Assembly: GCA_028690215.1 (NCBI GenBank)
Contig: JAQVBQ010000017.1
Coordinates: 1 to 36,814 of the forward strand
Origin: Bacteroidales bacterium
GTDB lineage: Bacteria; Bacteroidota; Bacteroidia; Bacteroidales; UBA932
Direction: 5' to 3'
DNA: 36,814 nucleotides
The notes beneath the pieces were generated by a model. The model ran no database searches. It had not been told where the DNA came from and saw nothing but the letters and a program-made list of their open reading frames with translations. A program made the translations under genes and the position numbers. This document shows, piece by piece, positions 1-7,643 of this stretch (the first letter of the stretch is position 1; each line of letters begins with the position of its first letter).

Positions 1-56
1 CAGACGGCAGCCATCTCCAGATAACTTCTGTCAAACTGATCCTGTTTGTTTTGCAT
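1..56 (-). CDS. Probable dCMP deaminase, N-terminal fragment
   Basis: Only the first 18 codons lie in the window, reading MQNKQDQFDRSYLEMAAV from the ATG at 56-54; the gene runs off the left edge. The RxYLxMA pattern close to the N terminus resembles the start of Bacteroidales deoxycytidylate deaminases (ComEB family), which make dUMP from dCMP for thymidylate synthesis. The zinc-binding motif lies outside the window, so the family call is inferred from this short start only. It begins five bases after the stop of the acyl-CoA synthetase gene and is probably the last or a late gene of that operon. Confidence 0.5.
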   Translation of the reverse strand, partial: MQNKQDQFDRSYLEMAAV

Positions 57-61
57 AACAA

Positions 62-1723
62 CTACTCTTGTACTCTTTGATATAAAAATCTCTTTATACT
101 TCTTTTAGGAGTCTTTTCAAACTCTTCAGGGAATATTTTTACATGTTGTATCTTGCAGTAATTCGGAAGATCTTCGTTTAGAAGAATCCTGTTCTCCTCC
201 ATCTTCTTTTCAAGATCTGCTGATGAAAGCCCTTCGCTCTCTGCAAGTTCGAAGTCCGGGTATACAAGAAGGGTAAGAGTCTCCTGCTCTTCAACAACGA
301 GCGACTCAACCACATACTGCATATTATTCACAATACTCTCTATCTCTTCCGGATAAATATTCTGGCCGTTAGGTCCCAGGATCATACTCTTTGAACGGCC
401 GCGAATATATAAATACCCTTCACTGTCAATGATTCCCATATCACCTGTCCTCAACCAGCCATCTTCCAAGAGTACAGCATCGGTTGCTTCCTGATTCTTA
501 TAATAACCAAGCATTACATTCGGCCCTTTACAGAGAATCTCTCCGGGTACATTTTCCGGATCACTCGAATCTATCTTGATTTCCATCCTCGGAGCTGCTT
601 TGCCGCAAGAGTAGAGTTTTGTATTGTCCCATGGTGCATAAGTTACAATAGGGCCACACTCGGTCATTCCGTAACCTACAGTAAATGGAAAACCAATCTT
701 TCTGAAAAATGCCTCTGCCTCTTTATTGAAAGCAGCACCTCCGATAATAACCTCCTTGAATTTTCCTCCGAATGTCTTGATAAGCTCCTGTTGGATCTTC
801 TTACCGATTGCCTGATCTACTACAGGGAGTCTCAGAAGCACTCTCATTGCAGTCGTATTTATAATAGGCTGGAGCTTTTTCTTGTATATTTTTTCAATAA
901 TAAGAGGCACAGAGATAATTATATCCGGCTTTACATCCGAGAATGCGTCCATGATGATCTTAGGACTTGGAACTCTCGTTAGAAAATGGACATGTGCTCC
1001 TACTGTCATTTCAAAGAGGAATTCGAACATCATTCCATACATATGAGCCGTAGGTAACATCGCAACCACATTAGATGTGTTATTTAGTTGTGGATGCACC
1101 TCCCAACCGAACATTATGTTTGACAAGAGTGATCTGTATGGAAGCATCACTCCCTTAGAAAACCCAGTTGTCCCTGATGTATAGTTAATTACAGCCAACT
1201 CTTCATGAGTGTCCTCATGAAAATGTACATGCTCAGACCTGAAATTCTTCGGATACTTTTTCCCGAACATCTCGTTCAAATGCTCCCTTGTCTCGTAAAT
1301 CAAAGGATCCTTAGCATAAAGAATAGAAAAATCGGAGATCTGTATCACAGCATCAAGATCGGGCATCTCGGTCCCGTTCATCTGCTCCCATATATGCTCC
1401 CCCACAAACAGAATTCTTGAATCAGAATGGCTGACTATATGATGAATATTTCCAGGTTTGAACTCATGTAAAATAGGTACGGCCACTGCTCCATATGTCA
1501 ATGCGGAAAGAAATACAACTCCCCAGTTAGCCTGATTTTTTGAGCATATAGAAATTCTGTCTCCCTTTTTTAGTCCGCATATTTCAAATACTATATGCAA
1601 TTTTTCTATCCTCCTCGCTACATCTCTATAATGCAAAGTAATTCCCTTGTAATCAGAGAGAGCTGCGTTGTCCCAATTCTCTTTAAAACTCCTCTCTAAT
1701 ATGAGGTTCAATGATTGTTCCAT
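62..1723 (-). CDS. Long-chain acyl-CoA synthetase (AMP-forming)
   Basis: AMP-binding adenylate-forming enzyme, expected to activate fatty acids to acyl-CoA or a related thioester at the inner face of the membrane. Visible motifs are the phosphate loop YTSGTTG (about residues 181-187), YGMTE (about 351-355), the TGDMG motif with the nucleotide-binding Asp (about 426-430) and the C-terminal hinge and lysine region QNIYPEE (about 454-460). The length of 553 residues suits the family. The frame stays open seven codons further to a TTG at 1744, inside the upstream ABC exporter gene; I chose the ATG at 1723, 13 bases after that gene's stop. It sits third from the end of a five-gene minus-strand operon with a lipid exporter. 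Substrate chain length cannot be read from the sequence. Confidence 0.9.
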   Translation of the reverse strand: MEQSLNLILERSFKENWDNAALSDYKGITLHYRDVARRIEKLHIVFEICGLKKGDRISICSKNQANWGVVFLSALTYGAVAVPILHEFKPGNIHHIVSHSDSRILFVGEHIWEQMNGTEMPDLDAVIQISDFSILYAKDPLIYETREHLNEMFGKKYPKNFRSEHVHFHEDTHEELAVINYTSGTTGFSKGVMLPYRSLLSNIMFGWEVHPQLNNTSNVVAMLPTAHMYGMMFEFLFEMTVGAHVHFLTRVPSPKIIMDAFSDVKPDIIISVPLIIEKIYKKKLQPIINTTAMRVLLRLPVVDQAIGKKIQQELIKTFGGKFKEVIIGGAAFNKEAEAFFRKIGFPFTVGYGMTECGPIVTYAPWDNTKLYSCGKAAPRMEIKIDSSDPENVPGEILCKGPNVMLGYYKNQEATDAVLLEDGWLRTGDMGIIDSEGYLYIRGRSKSMILGPNGQNIYPEEIESIVNNMQYVVESLVVEEQETLTLLVYPDFELAESEGLSSADLEKKMEENRILLNEDLPNYCKIQHVKIFPEEFEKTPKRSIKRFLYQRVQE

Positions 1724-1736
1724 ATTTAAGATTATA

Positions 1737-3563
1737 TTATGCAAAGGTCTGAAGATTACACAAGTGAGAGTATAATCCCTCCAGTTTAATCAATTCCTGG
1801 TGGGTCCCACGTTCAACTATCTCTCCTGCCTTAAGCACCACGATTTCGTCTGCGTATTGTATGGTTGATAACCTGTGTGCAATAACCACAGAGGTTCTGT
1901 TTTCCATAAGCTTGATTAAAGCCTCCTGCACAAGTCTCTCACTCTCTGTATCGAGAGCAGATGTTGCCTCATCAAGAATAAGTATCGGAGGATTCTTAAG
2001 CACTGCTCTGGCAATAGCCAGCCTCTGTCTCTGCCCTCCGGAGAGTTTCAACCCTCTGTCTCCTATATTGGTCTGATATCCCAACTCCATCTGAGATATG
2101 AACTCATGTGCATTTGCTATTTTCGCCGCCTTGACAACATCCTCCTCACTTACATTCTCCATTCCAAAAGCGATGTTATTGAAGACTGAATCATTAAACA
2201 GTATTGCCTCTTGGGTGACAATTCCCATCAGCCCTATCAGATCCTTCGGTTCATATTCCCGGATATCTTTTCCGTCCAGAGTAATTACACCCGATGTGAC
2301 ATCATAAAAACGGGGAAGCAGGTCTGCCATTGTCGATTTTCCCGCCCCTGACGGTCCAACCAGGGCAACCATCTTCCCTTTCTTGATTTCAAGATTGATA
2401 TTCTTAAGGACAGGTTCACTCACATATTTAAATCCGACATTTTGAAAAACGATACTCCCTGTAAACTTCTTAATCGGAATCGGATTCTTAGTTTTCTTTA
2501 TCTCCGGTTCAACATCTAGTATGGCAAATATTCTCTCACCGGAGACAACCCCTCTCTGAAGACTTGCTATTGCATTAGAGATAGACTTGGTAGGCTCAAG
2601 TACCTTCCAGTAAAAACCTATATAAACGAGGAAGGCTGCTGCATCCATACCGAGTTTTCCCTGCAATTGAAGGAAACCACCGTAAAAAAGCACCGAAGTG
2701 GCCACTGATACCCCAAGAAATTCAGACAGAGGGGAGGCCATTGTCTGTCTGTTGAAGATCTTTTTGCTTGTCTTTCTATGTCCCGAATTTGTATTGTCGA
2801 AATGGGTATTTATATATTTCTGTGCATTGAATGCTTTGATAATCCTTGCTCCTGATATAGCCTCCTCAAAATGGCTTATAATCCTGCCCATGAGGGATTG
2901 AGTTATAACTGCACCCTTCTTAAGAGACCTCACTACCCTTGCAATGGCAAAAGTTGTGATAGGCAGTGCCAGTAGTGTAAAGAGAGTCAGTTGCGGAGAC
3001 ATATAGAACAATGCTCCAAGGAAGCCGATAATCATTAAAGGATCTCTGAAAAGAATGTGGAAAGTGTTGGCCACAGTGTTCTGTACCTCGGTCACATCGT
3101 TTGAAACACTGGATAGAATATCTCCTTTCCTTTTCTCATGAAAATATCCGATATGAAGTTTTGAAATTTTTAAGAATAGAGCCTTTCTCAGATTGTACAT
3201 CAACTTTGTCCTTATACTGACAAGAATTCTCTGTGAGAGATAGTTTGAGAGGTTTGAGAAGAAAGACATTAGGATCATGAATATACACACAAAGAGCAAG
3301 CCGTTCATGAGGCTTGATTTGAGCATGATCTTTGTAAGAAAATATTGAAACAGAGTAGTAAAATAATCAACGCTTACCGAGAATTCCGGCATTGTCAATT
3401 GCTGGACTATGGCATCAGGACTGAATATGATTCTGATAATAGGAGCTACGAGTGCAAAGTTGAAAATCCCGAAAAACATCGAGAATAGAGAAATAATCAG
3501 ATATGTAGGCCAGTATCTCCCATAGGGCTTTGCAAAAGAAAGCAATCTTAAAAAAGTCTTCAT
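1737..3563 (-). CDS. ABC exporter, MsbA-like (fused membrane and ATPase domains)
   Basis: A 608-residue half-transporter with an N-terminal six-helix membrane domain (about residues 15-335) followed by one ATPase domain. The ATPase shows Walker A GPSGAGKST (403-411), the Q-loop at about 451, the signature LSGGQ (507-511), Walker B ILILDE (527-532) and the H-loop histidine at about 563. Layout and length match MsbA and related lipid or drug exporters that act as homodimers in the inner membrane. Being next to an acyl-CoA synthetase favours lipid A or another lipid as cargo, but that is inference; multidrug exporters of the same fold cannot be excluded. Its start lies two bases after the stop of the DUF4834 gene, which indicates co-transcription. 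Confidence 0.87.
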   Translation of the reverse strand: MKTFLRLLSFAKPYGRYWPTYLIISLFSMFFGIFNFALVAPIIRIIFSPDAIVQQLTMPEFSVSVDYFTTLFQYFLTKIMLKSSLMNGLLFVCIFMILMSFFSNLSNYLSQRILVSIRTKLMYNLRKALFLKISKLHIGYFHEKRKGDILSSVSNDVTEVQNTVANTFHILFRDPLMIIGFLGALFYMSPQLTLFTLLALPITTFAIARVVRSLKKGAVITQSLMGRIISHFEEAISGARIIKAFNAQKYINTHFDNTNSGHRKTSKKIFNRQTMASPLSEFLGVSVATSVLFYGGFLQLQGKLGMDAAAFLVYIGFYWKVLEPTKSISNAIASLQRGVVSGERIFAILDVEPEIKKTKNPIPIKKFTGSIVFQNVGFKYVSEPVLKNINLEIKKGKMVALVGPSGAGKSTMADLLPRFYDVTSGVITLDGKDIREYEPKDLIGLMGIVTQEAILFNDSVFNNIAFGMENVSEEDVVKAAKIANAHEFISQMELGYQTNIGDRGLKLSGGQRQRLAIARAVLKNPPILILDEATSALDTESERLVQEALIKLMENRTSVVIAHRLSTIQYADEIVVLKAGEIVERGTHQELIKLEGLYSHLCNLQTFA

Positions 3564-3565
3564 GT

Positions 3566-3799
3566 TTAGTTCTCGTCTTTTGTCTCTACAAAGTCCACAT
3601 ATTCACCAACGCTTTTATCAACAATCTTATTTTTAGGCTGTTGCTCTTCTGAAGAAGTTGGCCGATTATTAAAATTATTTAAATTATTAAATTTATCAAC
3701 TTTTCTCTTAATCCACAAACCTAATAACAGTGGAAACACTCTTCCGGCTAACCAGAAGAGAAGTACTAGTATCAATATAACCGTAAGAAACATCTCCAT
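3566..3799 (-). CDS. Small membrane protein, DUF4834-like
   Basis: A 77-residue protein with one hydrophobic helix at about residues 4-28, a short basic stretch (KRKVDKF), an Asn-rich linker and an acidic tail containing DKSVGEYVDFVE. A membrane helix followed by a D/E-GEYVD(F/Y)EE-like tail is what I know from DUF4834, a Bacteroidota family of unknown function. The acidic tail may be a docking peptide, which is inference. It begins one base after the stop of the 739-residue membrane protein and ends two bases before the ABC exporter, so it is embedded in the operon. Confidence 0.7.
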   Translation of the reverse strand: MEMFLTVILILVLLFWLAGRVFPLLLGLWIKRKVDKFNNLNNFNNRPTSSEEQQPKNKIVDKSVGEYVDFVETKDEN

Positions 3800-3800
3800 A

Positions 3801-6020
3801 TCAGAATAACTTCCCTCTTTTTCTCAATTTTTTCACCTCTCCGTTTTCAAGATCCAAACTGACCTCTTTTCCCTTGCGGGTGGTCACTGCTACTTTTGTG
3901 CCAGAAAGGATTCTTATCTTTGTGTCAGGTAAGAGAGTGTTTTTTCCTGACAAATCGCCGATAATCTCTCCCGAGTATCTATATATGAGTGTCCTCAACC
4001 TTGTTCTCAAAATCCAGTATTGACTCTCTCCTATCTTCATCAGTTCCGGGAAACTCTCTATCATCTCCTCGGTTGTAATATCTTTCCATCCATCCAAAGG
4101 CTTGCAATTCTTATCATATAACCTGAGGGTATTGTCAGTATGAAGCAACATGATAGAGAACTCCCCATTATGTTGATAGACTTTCGGACCAAGTAAAATT
4201 AAAGAATCGACACTTTTAGGGAACTGCCCGGTATATCTGCCGGTCTTATCGAGGAGATAAAGCTTGTTCCCACTGGCAAACAGCATTTGGAACTTCTTGT
4301 TTGAAAAATAGTCGACCTCCTCTACAAATCCTCGCAAAGGAGTTGTAAATGGTATCGCCCAAATACCCCTTCCGTCAGTATAGATAAGCCTGAGTTTATA
4401 ATCAGGCATCTGCTCGAGATACATCTTCTCCTTTTGTCCTTTGGATATCAGGAAAGGCCCGACCGGAATCCTGACTGTATCTGGAATATTAACTAGCTCT
4501 GTGTCAGGTTCCCTCATATTGGGAACTCTCTGAGATGTAGCAGAAGCCGAGAAATCAACACCCTTTTTATCAAGATCAGGGAAAATTTGAAAGAAAAGAG
4601 CCTGGTAATTCTTCTTATGCAGTCTTGCAGCAACCCTCTCGCGCGCAGGATCTCTAAAAACAGAAGCAACAGAATCCTGCATCATTGATACATTTGCTAC
4701 TACTTTTAAAGGCGCATCTGAACCGGTAAGCATATCACCTGCCTCGCCCTGCACCATAAAATCTCCCAAAGTGTACTTCTCAAAATCTCCTGAAGCAAAT
4801 TCCCTTATCATATCTTCGTCACCGATCAGTTGCCAGTTTCCTGCAGTCACGACAAATCTTTCAGGATTATACGAAAATGATTTTCCGAAAAGCGTAGAAA
4901 GCGCTCCTTTGAATTCGAATGAGGAGGCCGTCTTTCTTCCGGATCTTCTTTTTCCCTGGCTTCTTATGAGTGTTACCCAGCGACTTTCACTCTTATAGGG
5001 GATCAATGCAAGGACAACCTCTGCCGGCTTCTGAAGCAGGAACCACTCTTTACACCTCTTATACTCCAACTCTTCTACAACACCGTATGATCTTCGATAT
5101 TCATAATATGAGTCAAGCAACGCATTGAAATCCTCCACTGACAAAACCAATGCTCCATATGTATTGTATGGGAGAAGAGTCCAAACTTCGGATTTCTCAC
5201 CCTCTACATTCGAAAAAATTTCTGAAAATTCTGACTTGCCTCTATAATTGAAAAATTCTCCATTAATAGAGACTCCATTGGACTCCTTTTCAATGCCAAA
5301 TGAGCTCCATGAAGTGATCTTTGAGATAAAATCGGAATAGCGCCAGAATCGGTAATCTGTGTATCCTGAAAAAAACTTGCCCGCCTGTTGTATGTTTATG
5401 AAAAGCTTATGATCTCCGGAAGGCGTGTGTGTTAGCATTTTTCTGAAATCATGGTTATCCATGATTGATGATTTTGTCTTAAAATGCCTGACAGATGATT
5501 GGATTAGTATCAGAGAGGGACTTGCAACAATAAGGTTGCCATTTCTAAAAATTTTCAGGCCACTTCCGGAATAGATATCAATTCCATTATAAGAACTCTC
5601 ACTGACTGCTCCCAATTTTCTGAGAAGTACTTCCGGCTCCTTTCCTGGTGTTGGAACAGAAGGAAGATTCAGAACAGCTATCGGTGAGACCTCGTTTTTA
5701 GCCGAGTAGTGAAATGAAATAGTGATCTCGCCTCCAAATGTGGCAGACAGAGATAGAAACTTTCCGACCGGAGACTCTTGCTGAAATATAGGCGGGAACA
5801 ATCCAGAGGTGTCTGACAAAAAAGAGGCTGAAGAATTTACATCGTTAAAATGAAAGATTGCAATAGCATCTATGGGTATCATGTCTGCAGAATGCAGAAC
5901 AAATCCCTCAGACGCTTTTTCCTCCACACTTGCTCTCCTTAAACTGAAAAAAATATAGACAACAATCAGTACTGTTAATAGGGATGCTATGGATATATAG
6001 ATTCTTCTTGCCTTTGTCAT
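3801..6020 (-). CDS. Large single-pass membrane protein of unknown function
   Basis: A 739-residue protein with a short basic N terminus (MTKARR), one hydrophobic helix at about residues 8-27 and then a long, mostly polar domain that should lie in the periplasm. I do not recognise a catalytic motif. The first part (about 40-480) resembles the large anchored Bacteroidales proteins annotated with DUF3352. The last 250 residues contain repeated strand-turn patterns such as LYLLDKTGRYTGQFPK and LRLYDKNCKPLDGW, which look like beta-propeller blades. First gene of the minus-strand operon with the MsbA-like exporter and acyl-CoA synthetase, so an envelope role is likely but not shown. A well-formed promoter lies almost on its start codon. 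Confidence 0.75.
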   Translation of the reverse strand: MTKARRIYISIASLLTVLIVVYIFFSLRRASVEEKASEGFVLHSADMIPIDAIAIFHFNDVNSSASFLSDTSGLFPPIFQQESPVGKFLSLSATFGGEITISFHYSAKNEVSPIAVLNLPSVPTPGKEPEVLLRKLGAVSESSYNGIDIYSGSGLKIFRNGNLIVASPSLILIQSSVRHFKTKSSIMDNHDFRKMLTHTPSGDHKLFINIQQAGKFFSGYTDYRFWRYSDFISKITSWSSFGIEKESNGVSINGEFFNYRGKSEFSEIFSNVEGEKSEVWTLLPYNTYGALVLSVEDFNALLDSYYEYRRSYGVVEELEYKRCKEWFLLQKPAEVVLALIPYKSESRWVTLIRSQGKRRSGRKTASSFEFKGALSTLFGKSFSYNPERFVVTAGNWQLIGDEDMIREFASGDFEKYTLGDFMVQGEAGDMLTGSDAPLKVVANVSMMQDSVASVFRDPARERVAARLHKKNYQALFFQIFPDLDKKGVDFSASATSQRVPNMREPDTELVNIPDTVRIPVGPFLISKGQKEKMYLEQMPDYKLRLIYTDGRGIWAIPFTTPLRGFVEEVDYFSNKKFQMLFASGNKLYLLDKTGRYTGQFPKSVDSLILLGPKVYQHNGEFSIMLLHTDNTLRLYDKNCKPLDGWKDITTEEMIESFPELMKIGESQYWILRTRLRTLIYRYSGEIIGDLSGKNTLLPDTKIRILSGTKVAVTTRKGKEVSLDLENGEVKKLRKRGKLF

Positions 6021-6027
6021 TAGGATA

Positions 6028-6059
6028 CAAAGCTATTAAAAATAAAAAAAAGAGACAAA
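6028..6059 (-). promoter_or_regulatory. Bacteroidota-type promoter for the envelope operon
   Basis: On the minus strand TTTG (6059-6056) is followed after 20 bases by TAGCTTTG (6035-6028), a full match to the -33/-7 pattern TTTG-N17-23-TAnnTTTG. Only seven bases separate the -7 box from the ATG at 6020, so the predicted transcript has almost no 5' leader. Confidence 0.6.
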
Positions 6060-6094
6060 AGCCATTTTATTTCTTTTTTTGTTAACAATTATAT

Positions 6095-6102
6095 TAATTT
6101 CG
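6095..6102 (+). promoter_or_regulatory. Possible -7 promoter box for the glutamine synthetase gene
   Basis: TAATTTCG matches TAnnTTTG at seven of eight positions and lies 38 bases before the ATG. No TTTG is found at the usual 17-23 base distance (the nearest, 6078-6081, is 13 bases away), so this is a weak candidate. The rest of the 120-base spacer 6021-6140 is A/T-rich and holds the oppositely directed operon promoter. Confidence 0.25.
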
Positions 6103-6140
6103 TATAGAAATAAAACTAATTATAAGAATTTATAACAAAT

Positions 6141-7643
6141 ATGGACCAGTTTCTTAACTACAATATAAATCCTGTCGTAGCAGGCTTGAATAAAAATTCA
6201 TCTGAATTTACTAAAAATGACATAATAAAGTTTGTCATAGACAACGAGATAAGAATCATCAACTTTAGGTATATCGCAGCAGACGGGAGGCTGAAGACTC
6301 TCAATTTCCCCGTTACCAGCTATAAATACCTGGATACCATACTTTCATATGGAGAGAGAGTCGATGGATCCAGCCTCTTCCCATACATCGAGGCAGGCTC
6401 AAGCGATCTCTATGTTATTCCCAGGTTTTCTACAGCATATCTCGATCCTTTCTCTTCAATACCTACCTTAGGATTGATATGTTCATACTTCAATAAAGAC
6501 GGGCTACCTTTGGAAAGTTCTCCGGAAAACACACTCCGCAAGGCTGCACGCTCGTTTCACGACAAGACCGGACTCAGTTTCGAGGCAATGGGAGAGCTTG
6601 AGTTCTATATAGTCGGTGAAGATTCCGGCAAATTCCCTATAGAAAATCAAAGAGGATATCATGAGTCATCACCATATACCAAATTTGAACAGTTCAGATG
6701 TGAGGCTGTAAACTGCATAGCAAGATCAGGCGGACAAATCAAGTATGCACATTCCGAGGTCGGTAATTTCACTCTCGACGGAAAAGTGTATGAACAGAAT
6801 GAGATAGAATTTCTCGTATCACCAGTAGAACAGGCTGCAGATCAGCTGGTAATGGCAAAATGGATCATCCGTAACCTGGCTTATAAATATGGTATAGACG
6901 TGACATTCGCTCCAAAGATCACTACAGGCAAGGCTGGCAGCGGACTGCATTTCCATACAAGGTTGGTTAAGGATGGCAAATCAGTAATGATTAAAAACGG
7001 CAAGCTGTCGGACGAAGCGAAACATGCCATTGCAGGATATATGAAATGTGCCTCCTCGCTTACAGCTTTCGGAAATACCAACCCGATGTCTTACTTCCGT
7101 CTTGTTCCACATCAGGAGGCTCCTACAAGTATCTGCTGGGGAGACCGAAACAGATCTGTCCTGGTAAGAGTGCCGCTGGGTTGGACAGGGAAAAATGACA
7201 TGGTATCAATAGCCAATCCTCTTGAGGTCAAAAAAATAGACGCAACATCTGATAAACAGACAGTAGAGATGCGTTCTCCGGATGGATCTGCAGATATATA
7301 TCAGATGCTCGCTGGTCTGACAGTTGCTGCCAGAACCGGGTTTGAGATGGAAGATGCCCTTGATGTTGCCGGAAAAACATATGTTGATGTCAACATTCAC
7401 AGTCATGAAAATGAGAATAAACTGAATTCTCTTGAACAACTACCGTCATCTTGCATGGAGTCGGCAAAAGAGCTTGATGCAAAGAGATATCTATATGAAA
7501 AAGATGGTGTCTTCAACAAGACACTCATCGACGGAGTCATAGACCATCTGAAATCCTACAATGACGAGAACACCCGCGAACAGGCAGAAAAGAATCCGCA
7601 ACTGCTGTCGGAATTAGTGAAAAAATATTACCACTGCGGTTAA
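6141..7643 (+). CDS. Glutamine synthetase family protein (GS-I-like)
   Basis: A 500-residue member of the glutamine synthetase family, normally ATP + glutamate + ammonia to glutamine in the cytoplasm. Metal- and substrate-binding motifs are present: GELEF (E152, E154), NEIEF (E221, E223), GSGLHFH (266-272), NPMSYFRLVP (314-323), the WGDRNRS arginine cluster (333-339) and VEMRSPDGSAD (375-385). The dGSS segment VDGSSLF is at 74-80. Odd point: the segment that should carry the ammonium-binding Asp50 of GS-I (FTDxxG) reads FRYIAADG (42-49), with Ala where Asp is expected. It is somewhat longer than classical GS-I, and I see no clear adenylylation-site tyrosine motif. A gamma-glutamyl-amine ligase using another amine is an alternative. 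Monocistronic; its stop overlaps that of recQ. Confidence 0.85.
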   Translation: MDQFLNYNINPVVAGLNKNSSEFTKNDIIKFVIDNEIRIINFRYIAADGRLKTLNFPVTSYKYLDTILSYGERVDGSSLFPYIEAGSSDLYVIPRFSTAYLDPFSSIPTLGLICSYFNKDGLPLESSPENTLRKAARSFHDKTGLSFEAMGELEFYIVGEDSGKFPIENQRGYHESSPYTKFEQFRCEAVNCIARSGGQIKYAHSEVGNFTLDGKVYEQNEIEFLVSPVEQAADQLVMAKWIIRNLAYKYGIDVTFAPKITTGKAGSGLHFHTRLVKDGKSVMIKNGKLSDEAKHAIAGYMKCASSLTAFGNTNPMSYFRLVPHQEAPTSICWGDRNRSVLVRVPLGWTGKNDMVSIANPLEVKKIDATSDKQTVEMRSPDGSADIYQMLAGLTVAARTGFEMEDALDVAGKTYVDVNIHSHENENKLNSLEQLPSSCMESAKELDAKRYLYEKDGVFNKTLIDGVIDHLKSYNDENTREQAEKNPQLLSELVKKYYHCG

